From Sclerurus mexicanus (lineage: Eukaryota; Chordata; Aves; Passeriformes; Furnariidae), in contig VWZF01006901.1 of the NCBI GenBank assembly GCA_013396755.1, positions 33,501-97,500 on the forward strand: a stretch of DNA of 64,000 nt. Direction: 5' to 3'. The stretch's first letter is position 1. Each line of letters starts with the position of its first letter. Shown here piece after piece: positions 14,251 to 27,774 of the stretch. A program made the position numbers and the translations under genes. The notes under the pieces are model-generated. The model had not been told where the DNA came from. It saw nothing but the letters and a program-made list of their open reading frames with translations, and did not search any database.

Positions 14251-15752
14251 TTGAGAATGAGCAGTGCTATAAAGAAAACCTCGTTTACTATAATTCCCAC
14301 CAAATGTGGTATCCTTTTCTAGACTTCTACCTCACAGCAGGAGACAATTAACCTTTTCAGTGCCAGAAGTGATTCCAACATGTTCCAGCTGTGAAGGCCA
14401 GCAGGTCAGGCATGAATGAAGTTTACCTTCCGCTTTTGGTCTGAAAAACCACAATTATGCAAACATGTCAAGAAAGCCCTGAGCAGCTCTGGGCTTCCAC
14501 GTGGGTTCTGTCAGCATGTGCAAATGTGTTTCTTACCTTAGTGAGGAGTCTACATCAATTCAACAAAGCAGTGTGACTCTTGCAGAGAATGCAGTGGATT
14601 GCTCAAATTAATTTAAAGTAGGTCTTTCTGAATGCACTGCAACAACCCAGAAGATTCCCTCACTGAATATCTGGGTAATTAAACTCTTGTTGCTCTTAAA
14701 CCTGTAGGAGTCAAATTGCTGGAACCGTGATGATCTAATGATAGAAGAGAGTCAAGGTGTGTTGTGGAAGGTAATGCCTTTTTTCCACACACCCACCCTT
14801 CACTTCTAAATTTGAAAGCGGTGAGAAACTATGGAAAATGGAACATTTTCCCTTTTCCTCCCTGGACTCTGCCCATGCAACACATGACTTAACATTACAG
14901 GACTGTTCCAGAGTTGGCGTGGCCATATCAGTGCACAGAGAAACAAGCCACTAATGCAGTGTGTTGGGAAAGCCCTTTCTTTACCTATGGTGGGAGATGG
15001 AAGCCCCCATGTTCAATTCCAGAGCTATAAGTTTTGCCTTAAACCATGGCCTTTCCCAGACAGAGCTGCAATTCAGTCCTTTGCAGTTTCAGAGATTTAC
15101 AGATTCACTCTTTAATATAAAAGAACAAAATCAATGTCAAAGATACAAAGAAATAGCTTTGATGAAAAAAAAAAGCGATTTCAACTTGTGCTTATCTGGA
15201 GATTTTCTAGGGAAAACAGGACTCATAGTTAGATTTGGTTTTAAAACAACCAGTCCCTTGGGAAGGAAGCACCTGAGGCGGAGAAATTGAAAGGCAGCAA
15301 ACCCTTAAGAATTTTGTGAACATTTTTATTAAATCTGTATTAGGGCAAAGAATATGTATTGGACTGTGCATTTGTAGACATTGTCAGGAAGCAAATTTTC
15401 TAATCCACATGCTCATATAGGACAGGCTTTTAATATAGATTTATAATAAATGCAATTTGGTGGTACACATCTCCCACATGACTGAGAGCTGTCATATAAA
15501 ATCAGACTGCAGGACTGGATTTGTATCTTTATTTCTGTGTATAATGAATTGAGAACAGCATTTCAGATAACTATGGGTGACATGATGGATCTCAAAGGTA
15601 TAATCCCATTTCAGCTGCTAATACAGTAACAGAAGTAAAAATAAGGATACTCTAAGAGTTTGGTTTGTTAAAAATAAAAGGCATCCAGGTTGCATCAGTG
15701 TCAAATTGAGTGGGCATTTACATACCTTCTCAAAATACGTAAAAGCAAATTA

Positions 15753-15775
15753 ATTATTATTATTATTATTATTAT
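15753..15775 (+). repeat. (ATT)n microsatellite
   Basis: An uninterrupted trinucleotide run of about 23 bases. Confidence 0.9.
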
Positions 15776-17559
15776 CCATCAATGAACTTTCTATAAGGAA
15801 AGCAGTTCAGTATGCAGGTGTATTATATATTTGATTTAAACAGAAATTAGTTGAGACTGAAAAGCCCACATGTGCTACAAGAGTGAAGAAAATGTATGTA
15901 TATTGTTGACTGTCAGATATCAGCTGAGACAGATTGTTCAGTCAAAAAAATACTACACATATGTTTGTTGCTGTATTTGCTGGTGACATTGAAGTCCTGT
16001 GTTCACATGAGAGAACTTTGTGCCTTGGAATTGCTCAAAACTTCAGCCAGAACGGATGACACTTAAAAAAATATCTAATGTTAGGTCAAAGGAGAGGTGT
16101 TGTTCCAAGTCCTCTTGTCATATAAAGGAAAATAAGTAGAACAAAAAGTACTAAATGCTCTAGTCAGATTTGTTTCAAAGAGTGAGAAACAGCTGCTTTT
16201 TCCTTTTTTCTTTGATAAGTCAGTGTTTCAAAACAAAGAGAGGTTAACAGGTTTTGTTCCTGAGAAATGAGGGAAGATATCCAAGACAGTTCTCAGCCCT
16301 TTAAAAACAATACTACAGCAAAGAAATAAATGTTATTTTCACAGAATACCTGTGGAAAACTTTCCAACAGAGCTGTTGGACATGCAACATTGCCTCATTC
16401 ACTCATTCTCCAGCAAGAGAATGAGAATAGCCATAGACATATGCACAACATAGAGATTAAAAAGGTGTGACTGGAATAGTAGAGGGGAAATGAAGCTGAG
16501 GAACTAGTGTTGTTCCGTTCCTAGATAATAGGCTTAGGGACATGTATTGATAACTCTCAGCAGCAGCTGGCCCCGAGGCTGTCACTGTCCCTCTCTGTTA
16601 TCGACAATTTCTTGTCTTTGTAACCTCTATGTTACTGCAGTATAATTGCCTTGAGTAAACCCTTAAAGATCACTGAAGCAAGTAGAACCGCTGCATATTT
16701 GTGTGCCTCTGGATGGGGTGTCCAAGATGGGCTGCAGGCTTTATGATAGAGACAGATGTATCCAAAAACACCTTTCCCCCTGCCCTGGGACCACCTGTCT
16801 GCTGCATCCAGCCTCTTTGGAGCTCCTGGTGATTGAGCTCCCTAAAACTAGTAGCATGTTATTTTAGAATCATGCCTCTTTCACAAGTGGTGTGGCCACA
16901 TCTGAGTCGCTTGCAGTGTGTGCTGGCCACTCTTTCAGGTTTGGTTAAGCTGCTGATTGACTGTGCAGCAATTCTCTGGAGGGTATGGACAGGTCTGCCT
17001 TAGGGAACTGCTGTGTAGCTGGCATGCTTAATCCAACTCAGTGTTCAATACAGGTTTATTCCAAGTGGGGACAGTCACATACAAAATGTGCTAACTTCTA
17101 GTGATTCTTCTATAAATTAACCACATATTTTGACAGAAATAGAGGCATGAGGGAATGCTTCCTACCTGCTGAACTGTTTCTCCAATATCACCATTTAACA
17201 GTGTTCTTAAATCAACACCTTATTTTTTCAAGATAGTCCGATCTAGATGGGCTTTCTCCCCCTTTTCCTTGTTTTTTGCATTCATACTAAGGACACAAAA
17301 GGGCGTTTTCCTCTAAGATGATCTCATTCACATGGTGTGTATAACAAAAAAGCTGCCTGGAAGAGTGCTCCTAAAAGGCAGGTATCTGTCTCCTAGCCCC
17401 AGGCATTTAGCATGTGTAAACATCACACAAAACTACACCTTTAGTGTGTAAAGGAATTTAGCACCCCCTGCCAACAGTCATAAGTGAGCAAGTGAAACAC
17501 AACCTTGAAAAGTATCCTAATTTTATGTTCCACAAAGCTATAAAATAATCAACTCCCTT

Positions 17560-17800
17560 TCCCTGTTTTCAATTAATTCCACTTAATCATTAAAGATTAA
17601 TTTACTTTAGAGGTAGCAAATTGTTTACAAGGGGTAGCAATAACTATGTTTAATAAACAGATTGATGAATGACTTAAAAGTATTGGTGGCCACCAGTCTA
17701 CTTCCAAAGCAGCCCTGCTGCAGAAATTACTATCGTCACCAGCATCCATCCCAATTACACAGGAAGAGAGGCCTTGAGCTAAGGGACATGAAGTCCAATT
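17560..17800. promoter_or_regulatory. Candidate conserved non-coding element with forkhead and homeodomain motifs
   Basis: A cluster of AATTAATT, TTAATCATTA and GATTAATTTA cores is followed by a TGTTTAC forkhead consensus at 17622-17628 and GTTTAATAAACA nearby. The right half is of mixed composition and unlike any repeat I know. Inferred from motif density only. Confidence 0.3.
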
Positions 17801-20800
17801 ACCCTTTTAGCTAGAGAGGTGTTTGCTCTCTGTCCAGATGAAGGCAATTGTGGGATGTTGTAGAGAAATCACCAGTCTTCCTGTACATATTGGGTGAATA
17901 AAAAATAGAAAGAGTCTCCATGGATACTAATCCACCATCTCCTATCATACTAACCACACCGTTCTTTTATTTCTTTTTTAACCTTAACGAATATGCTGTA
18001 TTTCTGCATATTTTCAGTTCAGTAACTTTGTGTTTTAAGGCTTTCAGACAGGTGAACCCACTCCATTGTCCAGCGGAGACTGGCTGTTCTTGGTGGTCTT
18101 GTCCTCTTATAGTATAAAATCATACAAGCATCTTCCTCCTGGGCGGCACCAGCTTTTAGTAATGACGAATATTTAGAAAAGACTTTGCACCAGTCACTAG
18201 TATTTGCAAATTAAGATCTCATCTAATTCCCAGAAAAACAGAGTAAAACATTGGTTGGTTTGAAGTAAATGTGCCCTTGACCTTAGAGTACCCAAGACTG
18301 TAAAAGTCTGTTTATAAATACGTGCATTTGTTATTAGTAATCCCAGCCTCTTTGCTACAGAGGCAGGAATAAACCAGTGATGAAGCACTAGATGATAACG
18401 ATGCATATACATACAGGCAAACTAATTCTCAGAGTTTAAAGGAGAGTAAATTTCCTAGATGAACTGCAAATTTCACCCACCTGTAGGGTGTGTAAATACA
18501 GATATTGGGTGGGAAGCGGGTTTTATTTTGCTACTGACATGATGTAGTGATGAACTCTGACATGTTGCTAACTGTGGTTACTTGATAAGTGTAAGATGTG
18601 AAAAGCCAGCAATAACACTAGATGGTATCAGATCTCTAAAATAATATGTGTTTGAAGGTGCTAGGTATAAATATGGCATTACAAAAATAAAAACAGACAA
18701 AAGTATAGTTCCTTCATGGAGGAAAAGAAACATCAGAGGAAACAGACCTTTCTTTTTCTGTAGATTTTTAACACAGATGTTGACCACTAAAATACAACAA
18801 CTTTAAAATAATGTTTAATATTCTGGTAACACCAAGTGATGTGCTGCCAGAATTTTAATAGGAAAAGCTTCTGAAAAGTGGCCATCCTTAATTGCTGAAC
18901 CTTGTGATGCCACCTGAGTAAGACCATTCTTTCCCCATCCTTGCCTCACAGATTAGCAATTACTTGTCCTCCTCCTTTACCTCCCACTGCCTTTGCTGCT
19001 ATTGCCTCTAGTACACCCACCCTCTGGATTCAAACTAGGGCTATTCTTAAACCAAGAGTGGTGTTGGCCAGGACTCATTCACATCTCTTGGTTCTGAAGG
19101 CATGTGATAAAAACAGTAAAAATTTATTGACAAAAAAATTCAATAGAATGTTTTTTACCTTGTTTTACTGTGTTTTACCTTGAATCATCAGACTACATGC
19201 ATATATCTCTTATTGGTCCAAGTCAATAAGTCTTACTTGCGCAAAATCTCTCTTGATTACCTGTTTAACCAGTTGTCTAGAGAGGGCATTTGATCATCTC
19301 AGGTCATTCAGGTCAAGATTCCTGCAGATGTGTTGGTGTGTTCCCCCATCTTCTGTTGTCTTCTTCATGTCTTATGAGAGGATTTTCTAATTCCTTCTGA
19401 TTTTGGGTGGACAGGTGATACCCTGTTATTTTTCTGCATTATGTTTCAGAGCTTCCAACTTCTTTCACTGGAGTAAGTCACCATGTTCAGGATTTATTTG
19501 CTGAAAAAAATCCAGATTTCTTGGATGCTCAAAATTATGTGAAGTGACTTAATACTTCAGATTCAGAGCAGAAGCAGCATAGCAGGTTCCACCATCAAGA
19601 CCACATTATGCAGAGAAGTGAAACTGGGTCAAATTTGTGGGCTCTGTAAGTTTGAGCAGCTTCTTTGATGTAAAAGGACTTAGACCAATTAACATCAGCT
19701 AAGGATCTGCTTTGCTGAATTCCTGGTGAGTATGAGAGGGCTGCCTAATGAGACTCAGAGGAGAGGGAAGTGTAAGGGAAGAGATCTAAATAAATAGCAG
19801 ACAACCCATCTACTCTACTTAAAATTGTTCTACCTGATGATACAATTGCTAAGGTCAAGGACAGGACAAGTAGGATACAAATGCTTTTGGCTTGGAGAAT
19901 CCTAGGGAAGATCTGTGGGCTTCCTCTGGTTTGTCCCCTACATCTGCCTTTGCCCCAGTTATAGTTCTGGAAGTCCCTCTTATTTCTTACAAGCAGTACC
20001 TGTCTTGCTCCTGCCCTCACTTGCATTGCTTCAGCTAGAAAGGGGCACAAAACATTTCCATCTCTCCTCTTCTCCCCTGATTTTGCTGATTTTTTTTTCC
20101 TTAATGGCAAAGCCACAGGAGTACAAAGTGGGCATGGATGCTGTGTGGGCTCTGAGGAGTCAGGCCAAAATGTTTGGTGGTAAACATGGATTACAGTGTT
20201 CTGTTTGACGTCATAAAAATATCCTGACTGTCAGAAAGTGCTTAATATTTTCTGAGAAAGGAGTTTCTTTAAAAAGCTTCTGCTTAAGCACCCAAGAGCA
20301 GAAGGAATTTTGTAAAGGGTTGACCCCCTTGTCTTGTGCTGGTGTGAACAACTGCTTCTGGAGCTCAGCTGGGCAGTGTTGGGAAGCCTTCCACACAGGA
20401 AGCTTGACATAAAAGCAAAGGCTGAACAGGTGAGTAATAAAAGACATGGCAAGCCCATGTGCCTTGCAAATAGCAGCACGGAAAGGTTACAGCTATTACT
20501 GGAGTTTTTGTGCTAAAGTTACCTTCCCTGAATCAGAGACCTGCTTCAGGATGTCTCTGAACAATTACCTGGAGTATGGACACGGAAGGGAATAGTAAAG
20601 GCAAAGTTCCCATAGCAAATGCCATCTTGTTGCTTTGACCAGTCACCTTTTAAATATTTATGTTTTATTTTTATCTGCGTATTAGTGAGACATTATTTGT
20701 GCACAGGCTGTTAAAAACAGTTCTAAGGGAAACACACTTCCAGCTGGTTTCCTCCTGTTTTCCATCTGCTGTGTGTATGTGTCTTTGGAGGCATTTAACT

Positions 20801-22049
20801 GTTTCTTGTCATGGTAATTGGTATTTTTTCAGTAGTGAAGGTGGGAGGGGTGGACGAGAGAAACCCTAAGGCATCTGTGTTTGTGCTCAGTTGATCTAAA
20901 AGCGATTATACTCATTCTTTCCTTATAAACATTATATGCTTTAAAAAATATGGGGTGGGACAGTAGAAGAGTATCAAACATCAGGTAACATTTTTTTAGG
21001 AGTTAACTTGCCTAAATTGTATCTTTGTATTCTTCTATTTATGCATCGCTACTCTTTCCCCATTTAATCTTAAATATGTAAATCCTCAATTTATCTGGAA
21101 TTACTTAGTGAAAGGCTGATGTGTGAGTGTGGCAGATTATAATATTCCATCGCCACCCCTGATCCTCTTTACCTCTTATTCTTTTCATAGCAGATCAAAA
21201 AAAGCTGTATGCGTGCCACAAGAATATATTATTTTAAGAGACTTGGACTTAGAAATTGATTTCCTTGATGAGAAAAGGAAAAGTCTCCTTCTGACCTGAA
21301 GGGTCACTTCATAATCCTGTCACTCTACATCAAAAAGCTTTTTTTTTTTCTTTTAGTGGAAGATGAGAATATTTCTGAAAAGGAATTAATTTTTCAGATA
21401 CAGTGAAAACGATGACTTAAAGAGACTTAGCAGATGATAGAGGGCTGTCCTATTCAGAATACATCTCCTGTGATTAGAACAAGCTCTGAATATATTTTAG
21501 GGTCAGGCAGTTTTAGATGGAGATTGGGATTTGTACTTTGGGATGAAACTGATCTTATATTTTTATCGAAGTACTTAAGGCTTAAGCTGTAGTCTTCCCT
21601 TTTTTTGCAAAGGGATTTCACCGGTTTTTATAATGGGGATTGGTGCAAGCAGCCAATAATTTCTATGTATGGATTTTAGTTAATAGGATGTTTGAAATGA
21701 AATGACTTTCAGCACCAATAATTAGGTTCAGCTACTAATACTTTATTTCATAGTACTTTTCTTAATAGAAATTACCTGATATCAATGTGGACTTTCATAA
21801 TCTATTTTATTTATGTATTTTCATAACATTTATTTATGCTTTATGTATGTATTTATGTAATTACTGAATATGTCTTAAGGAAATTCCTTTAAACCATATG
21901 CTTTAAAAACAGCACTCCCAAATATATTTATGAATTAATAACATACTGCCAACATATGCGTGCACAATATGCACAGGTGCATATATATACTTGTCTGATC
22001 ATGTGTGGAGACATGAGAAATACAGGCTTTACAGATATATATAGAAAAG

Positions 22050-22250
22050 CGCCATAAGAGATACATATATGATACACAATTTAGGCTTTTAATGTAATGT
22101 ATAAAGCATAACATACAGTAATATATAATTTAATATTTAGTAACTATATTTTAATGTATATATTATTAGCATAATTATACACAATAATTATGTTTTGTAT
22201 ATATACATGTAACCATTTGATAATTATATAATAGTAGACAAATGGTGTGA
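22050..22250. repeat. AT-rich low-complexity stretch
   Basis: A loose mixture of TATAT, TAATTATA and ATACATAT words with almost no G or C. No defined repeat unit. Confidence 0.6.
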
Positions 22251-22978
22251 ATGAGAGGCTCAAAACATTTTAAACAGCTTAAAAGCTTTTTTGCAGGTGC
22301 ACTATCAAAACAAAAGGTCACTGCTATGAAGAGTGTGGAATTACAATTTGTTTATATAGGGATAATAATTGTATGATACTGTGTATGTTTAACATAAGGT
22401 ATATAAAGAGAAATGCAAATTTCCTTTCTGCAGATAAACTGGCTATTGTCTGGACTGTCTGTTATTTGTTCTAACTGCTGGTCTGAAGGCAGCAGCAACA
22501 TATTGCCCACCGGTAAAACTGTTCTTGTGATGACAGCATAAGGTCCTAAAGCAAAAATCATTATTGAATAAGAAAAGATGGGTTTTAATTTGAGAACTAT
22601 TCTACTGGAAGAATTTTCTAGTTTTGCTCTTGTTCTTAAAAACTGATAGTTTATGAATATTTAGTGAAGGTTGCTAGCTTACGTTACTGGCTGCATCTGA
22701 AGATCGACACTTAGGAGATGCAAAACCAAAGTAAATCTGTGGCATGAGCTCTTGCTGGAGATTTCTGTACAAGTCTGACCTCTGAATGCTGATGATAGCT
22801 TCAAATTTTAACCAGAGGGTCCTGGCTGCTAACTTGGGTTGAACTGAAAAGCAGGATTTTAGTCTAATAATCTAGTTTAGATCTGATACTCCCACAGGAA
22901 TCTGGCAGGAGGAGATGATACTTTCAATCACATTCACTGTGTTGAAGGTAGCGAAGGTCTATGAGTATTTTGGAAGTG

Positions 22979-23022
22979 TGATAAAGCTATAATCTGAATC
23001 TGATAAAGCTATAATTTGAATC
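22979..23022 (+). repeat. 22-base direct duplication
   Basis: Two adjacent 22-base units starting TGATAAAGCTATAAT that differ at one position. Probably replication slippage. Confidence 0.85.
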
Positions 23023-23559
23023 TAAGGACTGCATCTATATCTAAACCAGGTAATATAGCCTTTACTAACAAGGGGTATTTGCATGACTTGAATTTTCTGA
23101 ACCTTAAAAATATAACTGTAAATCTCAGAGTAATAAGTACAACTAAAATAGACAGAAGTTGTGATCTCCTCCAGGGCAAAAGACCAAACAGGAAAAATGA
23201 TACTTTCACCCAGGGAGACACCAAAGTTGGGCATGCCCAACTACCTGCTGGGAGAAAGAAGAATTCTAAACAAGGCATCCAGGAGCAGTTTTCTCCTCTC
23301 AGCCACATCCTACGAGCTTTTTAAAAGGCAGAGCTCTGTCTGCTTAGCGGAGGAGGGAAAAGAAAAATCCAGGGTGAAAACTGTTTGCTCTTGTACCCTG
23401 GGATAAATTCAGGGAGTTCTGAGTTGCTTGCTTCTATGCATTCACTTGCAGTTATTTTTCCTTTCACAAGTGTTTGGTGGGGTCTGATTTGAAGTACTCA
23501 AGCAGGCTGAGATACAGCCCCTTTCCCCCTCACTGGAGCCCCCCCACCTCAGGGCTTCT

Positions 23560-24140
23560 TTATTCAGGATGTCAGAGCGCACCCATCACCATGGCACTCA
23601 CATGCCCTCCGACAACGCGCCGAACAACGCGACCAGCATCTGTCAGGGCCGTGCGTCCTTTCTTCCACAGCCGCCCCTGAACTCGATCCACCCTGCCCTC
23701 TGCCTGACCTCTTCCCAAAGCCTCTCGCTCCCCGCTGCCCGGGTGCCCTGGCTCAGCTCCGCTTTTCAAACTATCGTCCTTGGAAGTGCCTCCCCACCCT
23801 CCGCATTGGCTGCAAGACGGAGCCTGCAAGGAGCAATCTTGCCACATGAACTTTCCTTTGTTTTTCTTTGCACCCAAGACAGACCGTCTCCCTAGTAACT
23901 TTTGTGGCACTATACGTGAAGGAGCTCATTATGTAAAACATACATTTTCGTCCATGCTAAAACTCTGTGGAGTGTTGCTCAGAGTGTCTCAGCAGCCACA
24001 CATTTTATGGGTATATTACTACACCACAACCTTCTATTTATCAGCTCGTACATCACTTCACTGTCGAGCGTCTCTAAAGATTGCCGAAATACAAACTCAC
24101 TGCATTTGATCCCAGCGGAAGCTGGATGCGGCTGCTCTCC
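23560..24140. promoter_or_regulatory. CpG-enriched patch, candidate regulatory element
   Basis: CpG sites are clearly more frequent here than in the surroundings (about 19 in the first 310 bases, with more around 23930-24130). No exon structure or known protein is evident in any frame; the overlapping opposite-strand open frames are what GC-rich sequence gives by chance. A regulatory element or a non-coding RNA promoter is possible. Confidence 0.35.
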
Positions 24141-24379
24141 GAGCCAGCTCTCAGAGCCAAGCCTTCTGAGCTCTTGTACCTATATTTGATCAAAGATGCT
24201 AAACCCCCAAGTGAAATGCATAAATATTGAAATGTATCACAGAAATCAAACCCCTCCACCTCTCAGGACTGAGAAGCCTAATGGCTGGAAGTGGTACAGA
24301 GGTGCAAGATTTTCCTACTGTTACAGCAGAGGGGAAAAAGTTGACTTCAAGAATGATTTGCACATACGAGTTCCCTGAA

Positions 24380-24620
24380 AAGAAAAATGTGGGGCCAGTT
24401 CCATAGTTTCCGAGTGAAAACTAATCCTCAGCCAAAAATTGAGCTGTCCGGGTTGACAACATTCGGGAAACTGTGCTTTTCTGTAGTGGCAAAGACAAGC
24501 GGCAGGAAGGTTTCTTTGGAATGATATGAATTTAATGAATCACATCCACATAAAAAAATTCCCAGCTGGTCTTAAATTTCAGGGAGATTTAAGTGATAAA
24601 AGATATTTTCCCTGTCCCTT
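24380..24620. promoter_or_regulatory. Candidate conserved non-coding element
   Basis: Compositionally complex, repeat-free sequence with AGGAAG (ETS-like), GGAATG (TEAD-like) and TTAATGAAT (homeodomain-like) motifs, directly after the CpG-enriched patch. It has the look of deeply conserved vertebrate non-coding DNA, but that is an impression without an alignment. Confidence 0.25.
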
Positions 24621-25984
24621 TAGATGTGTATTAGAGATGAGAGGCCTTAGATAAGCCCTCCTGGGAATCAAGCATTCCTTTTTCTTTAATTTGTTTTAAA
24701 GAAAGAAAAGAGCCAGGCATGCTTCTGTGTCTCAGACAGGTATAATTAGTTATTTGCTATTACAGGACTTTTTAAATTGTCTATTCCCACTCTTTTTATA
24801 TTAAATATGTTTTTTAAAACCCTAATGACAAACTACATGCCCCTCTTCTCTCCCCTCCAAGAAAAAAAGAAAAAAACAATAGCTGTACTCATTTGCCTTC
24901 CCCCTTCCACCATCCTTGTGCAGGGTGCATTCTTTCCCCCTATTAACATATTGATTTATTTAAATTAAAAATAATGATCTCCTTTCCCCTCTTCTCCTCC
25001 TCCCAGCAGCAGAGTCTGTCTCTGATCCTTATTAACAAATTGATTGCAGTATTGGTGTCAGTATGGCTCATTTAGTGGTTCTTTTGCCTAAGGTCCAGAA
25101 GGTTGGAGGGGGGAACAGCTTCCACACATAGATGCTGGCCTGGCTCCAAGGCTAACAGTGCTCGGGTAGAAGGGACAGCTGCTAGAGACAGCACCGAGAC
25201 ACTTAGAGGGGCTCCCTTTTGGGTGGTGTGGATCTGGCTGGATGTTGGAAAGCCAGCAGTAACTCCTTAAAGTGGGCATGAGGAGAGCATCGCCATCCTG
25301 CCCCACGTGTTTCCTCCTGACCTCCTGTGCATATGAGGAGCCTCACTGGTCCCAGCCCCTCCAGTCCCCTGGCACTTGCTGAATACAAGATGGCAGTTAT
25401 GTGATGCTTGCCTTGCCAGTACCAGGCACAAAGAGCTTGAGGGTGTTGCAAGCCCTAAAAACACCATGAAAACCACAGCTTGTTGAAAACAAAGCTTCAA
25501 AACGTGTTTTGGTCCTCTTTGACCCCATACTCGTTCCACAGTTTTAGGGACTGCTCCAGTTCAAGTTCAGGGAAATGCATGCAGGGCTCCTAGTTTGTTT
25601 CCCCTCATCAGCATGGGGCAGGCATTCCCATTAATGAACAGAAGCCATGGGGCTGAAAAGGTCAGCAGCTGTGGATGAAAAGCTACAGCAGGGTCTGCTT
25701 GCCTACCAGCCTTTTTGTCTCTTTAGCCGCTCACACCAGGCTTGCACGGACACTGCTGAAGGGTGAGATGCGTCTGCTCTGCAGCCCCACAGCCCCATCA
25801 AGTAGTGTCTCAGAACATGCTCGTTAATATGGACTCTGTCTTAATGACTTTGAATATGTTCTGTTTGTCTCCTCCAATCTTTGTCAGCTCCTGGTCTGGT
25901 AACTGGCCTTCCCAATTCTACTTAATGCTTGAGGGTTAATATTACAGGGACATAGGCCCAGTGCACCTTGCCGTTTGTAGGGGA

Positions 25985-26110
25985 AAGGAGACTGAGAAAT
26001 GAGGTTGTGCTGTCCCATTCTGCATCTGAGAAGTGATGGTGCAGAGGGACAGAGAGACTTACTCATGGTCACAAAACAAGACACTGGTTTCTCCTGTTAA
26101 GTGCCCCTAC
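25985..26110 (-). mobile_element. MIR-type SINE remnant, antisense
   Basis: On the plus strand, GAGAAGTGATGGTGCAGAGG, GAGACTTACTCATGGTCAC and AAAACAAGACACTGG reproduce the inverse of the MIR core (gaggcacagagagg...cccaaggtcac...). Diverged. Confidence 0.6.
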
Positions 26111-27757
26111 TTTCAGCCAGGAGAACACATTTTCAGTGTTGTGCCTCCAGCTTTTGAGCATCTGCCTGATTCTACCCTGTTTTCAGTTAAGCCCTTAGGC
26201 TCCTTAAGTAGTAGTGAAAACTGTGTTGTGGCCAGGACTTTTTTTATGGTTTCCCCTTCCTCTGCACCTCTGAAGGGCAGCTGCTCCACAGCAAAAGCCC
26301 AAGGGAGCATAGAGGCTTGAACCCAGAAGGAGGGAGATGGCTATTCTTGACACGTGCTTAGTCACCTAAAGCAGATGGTGTTGTTTCTGGTTCCTGATGG
26401 GATGACTTTCAGCTCCCAAAAACCTTTCAAGTTTGACCATGCAGACATGCTTGGAAGAATGTCAGATGAGTACACATCTGTCCAAGACCTTTTACCAAAC
26501 AGCAACATGAGTACAATTAGATTAACAAAAGGAGAGCCCACAATTAAAGCTGGAGCAAGTGCATGGCTCGCTTTCAAAGAATGGTTGGAAAAATGTTCTC
26601 ATACAGGGCACCCAGGCCAGAGCAGTTTCCTCATGTTTCATTCTATGAAGTTTTATATTCTTCCTGTTGCATTTTGAAATACACTGAAATAAGCAGAAAT
26701 GTAAACTTCACAAAAACCAGAGTTATTGATCTTCTACATCCTCCACCATCTGCTTAGTTCTAGTGTCTAAAAATATTCAGTACTTGCTCTTGCTCACATG
26801 ATGGTTGAGAAAATGCTAGAGCTGGTAAATCAGAAAAGCACATTGTGTATTGGGGGGAGGGGAGTTCCATCAGGAAAATATGCTGTCTGAAGGGAAAAAT
26901 ACAGAAAAAACAACTCCAGTCCTGTACTTAAACAGGCAAAAATGAAAGGAAAAAAATCAATCCATTTTTCAAACTGTAGGGAGAAAAAGTAGAATATATC
27001 TGAAATGTTATTTTGTTTTGAAGACAAGCAACACAAACTTCTCACCTATACCATATTAAATATGCCATAAAATTGTATATTTGTTACATGCTTCAAAGAG
27101 TTGGAAGATATAAATTCTCTATTATAGCTTTTTGAAAACTGAATCCAACTGAACAATTCATAGGTTAAAAATATTGCAACTGGAGAAGACGTTTCCACCT
27201 CCAGGATATAACAGCAAAAGTGCTGTCTAAAAAAAGTATGCCTTGGGAAATTGTTGTAGACTCAAAAAGCTTAAAGAGATTATACTTATTTTGGTTGAGA
27301 AATAAACATACAGGATAGAAAACTCTGTCTGACTCCTAGGATGACTGAGATTTTGAGGGCAAACAGCATCCATTTATTTCTGTAGGAACTGCATTAATAA
27401 ATTCCCAGCTCAGCTTTATAAATCTCAGTTTCTCTCAGGGTTTGTGTATAGTGCCCACAACTACAAAACCTAAACATGGCTCAGAATAAATTTCATCACC
27501 ATATGGAGGTCCCTAGTGAAATCAGCTAGATCATTCTGTGTTAGTTTGTGAATTGCTGATTGGAGTTTGACTGTGAACCCTCTGTCGTGGGCTTTATGTG
27601 AGTCTCAGGGATGAGGAATTTGGTATTGTTAGGACAGATAAAAAGAAAAGCAGGATATGCTACCACGTACTATTTAATGAATATTATTTACTGATTTATC
27701 CGAGCGGCTCTTTTGAGGCCTCGTGACATCTGTCACCCAAGGTGACTTTAAGAGGAG

Positions 27758-27774
27758 AAAAAAAAAAAAAAAAA
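27758..27774 (+). repeat. A17 homopolymer
   Basis: A run of 17 A residues. No retroposed gene body or target-site duplication was recognised beside it. Confidence 0.9.

Larger units (their letters stand above)
8613..23559. other. Intergenic sequence, no gene seen
   Basis: Unique AT-rich DNA. I see no exon with both splice sites and recognisable protein, no RNA gene and no young mobile element. Apart from simple repeats it contains the motif-rich segments at 14085-14250 and 17560-17800. Confidence 0.6.

Noticed and set aside
26354..26677. Plus-strand open frame of 107 codons with a mixed, protein-like composition
   Set aside because: No family recognised, no splice acceptor/donor pair fitting a known gene, and overlapped by an antisense frame.
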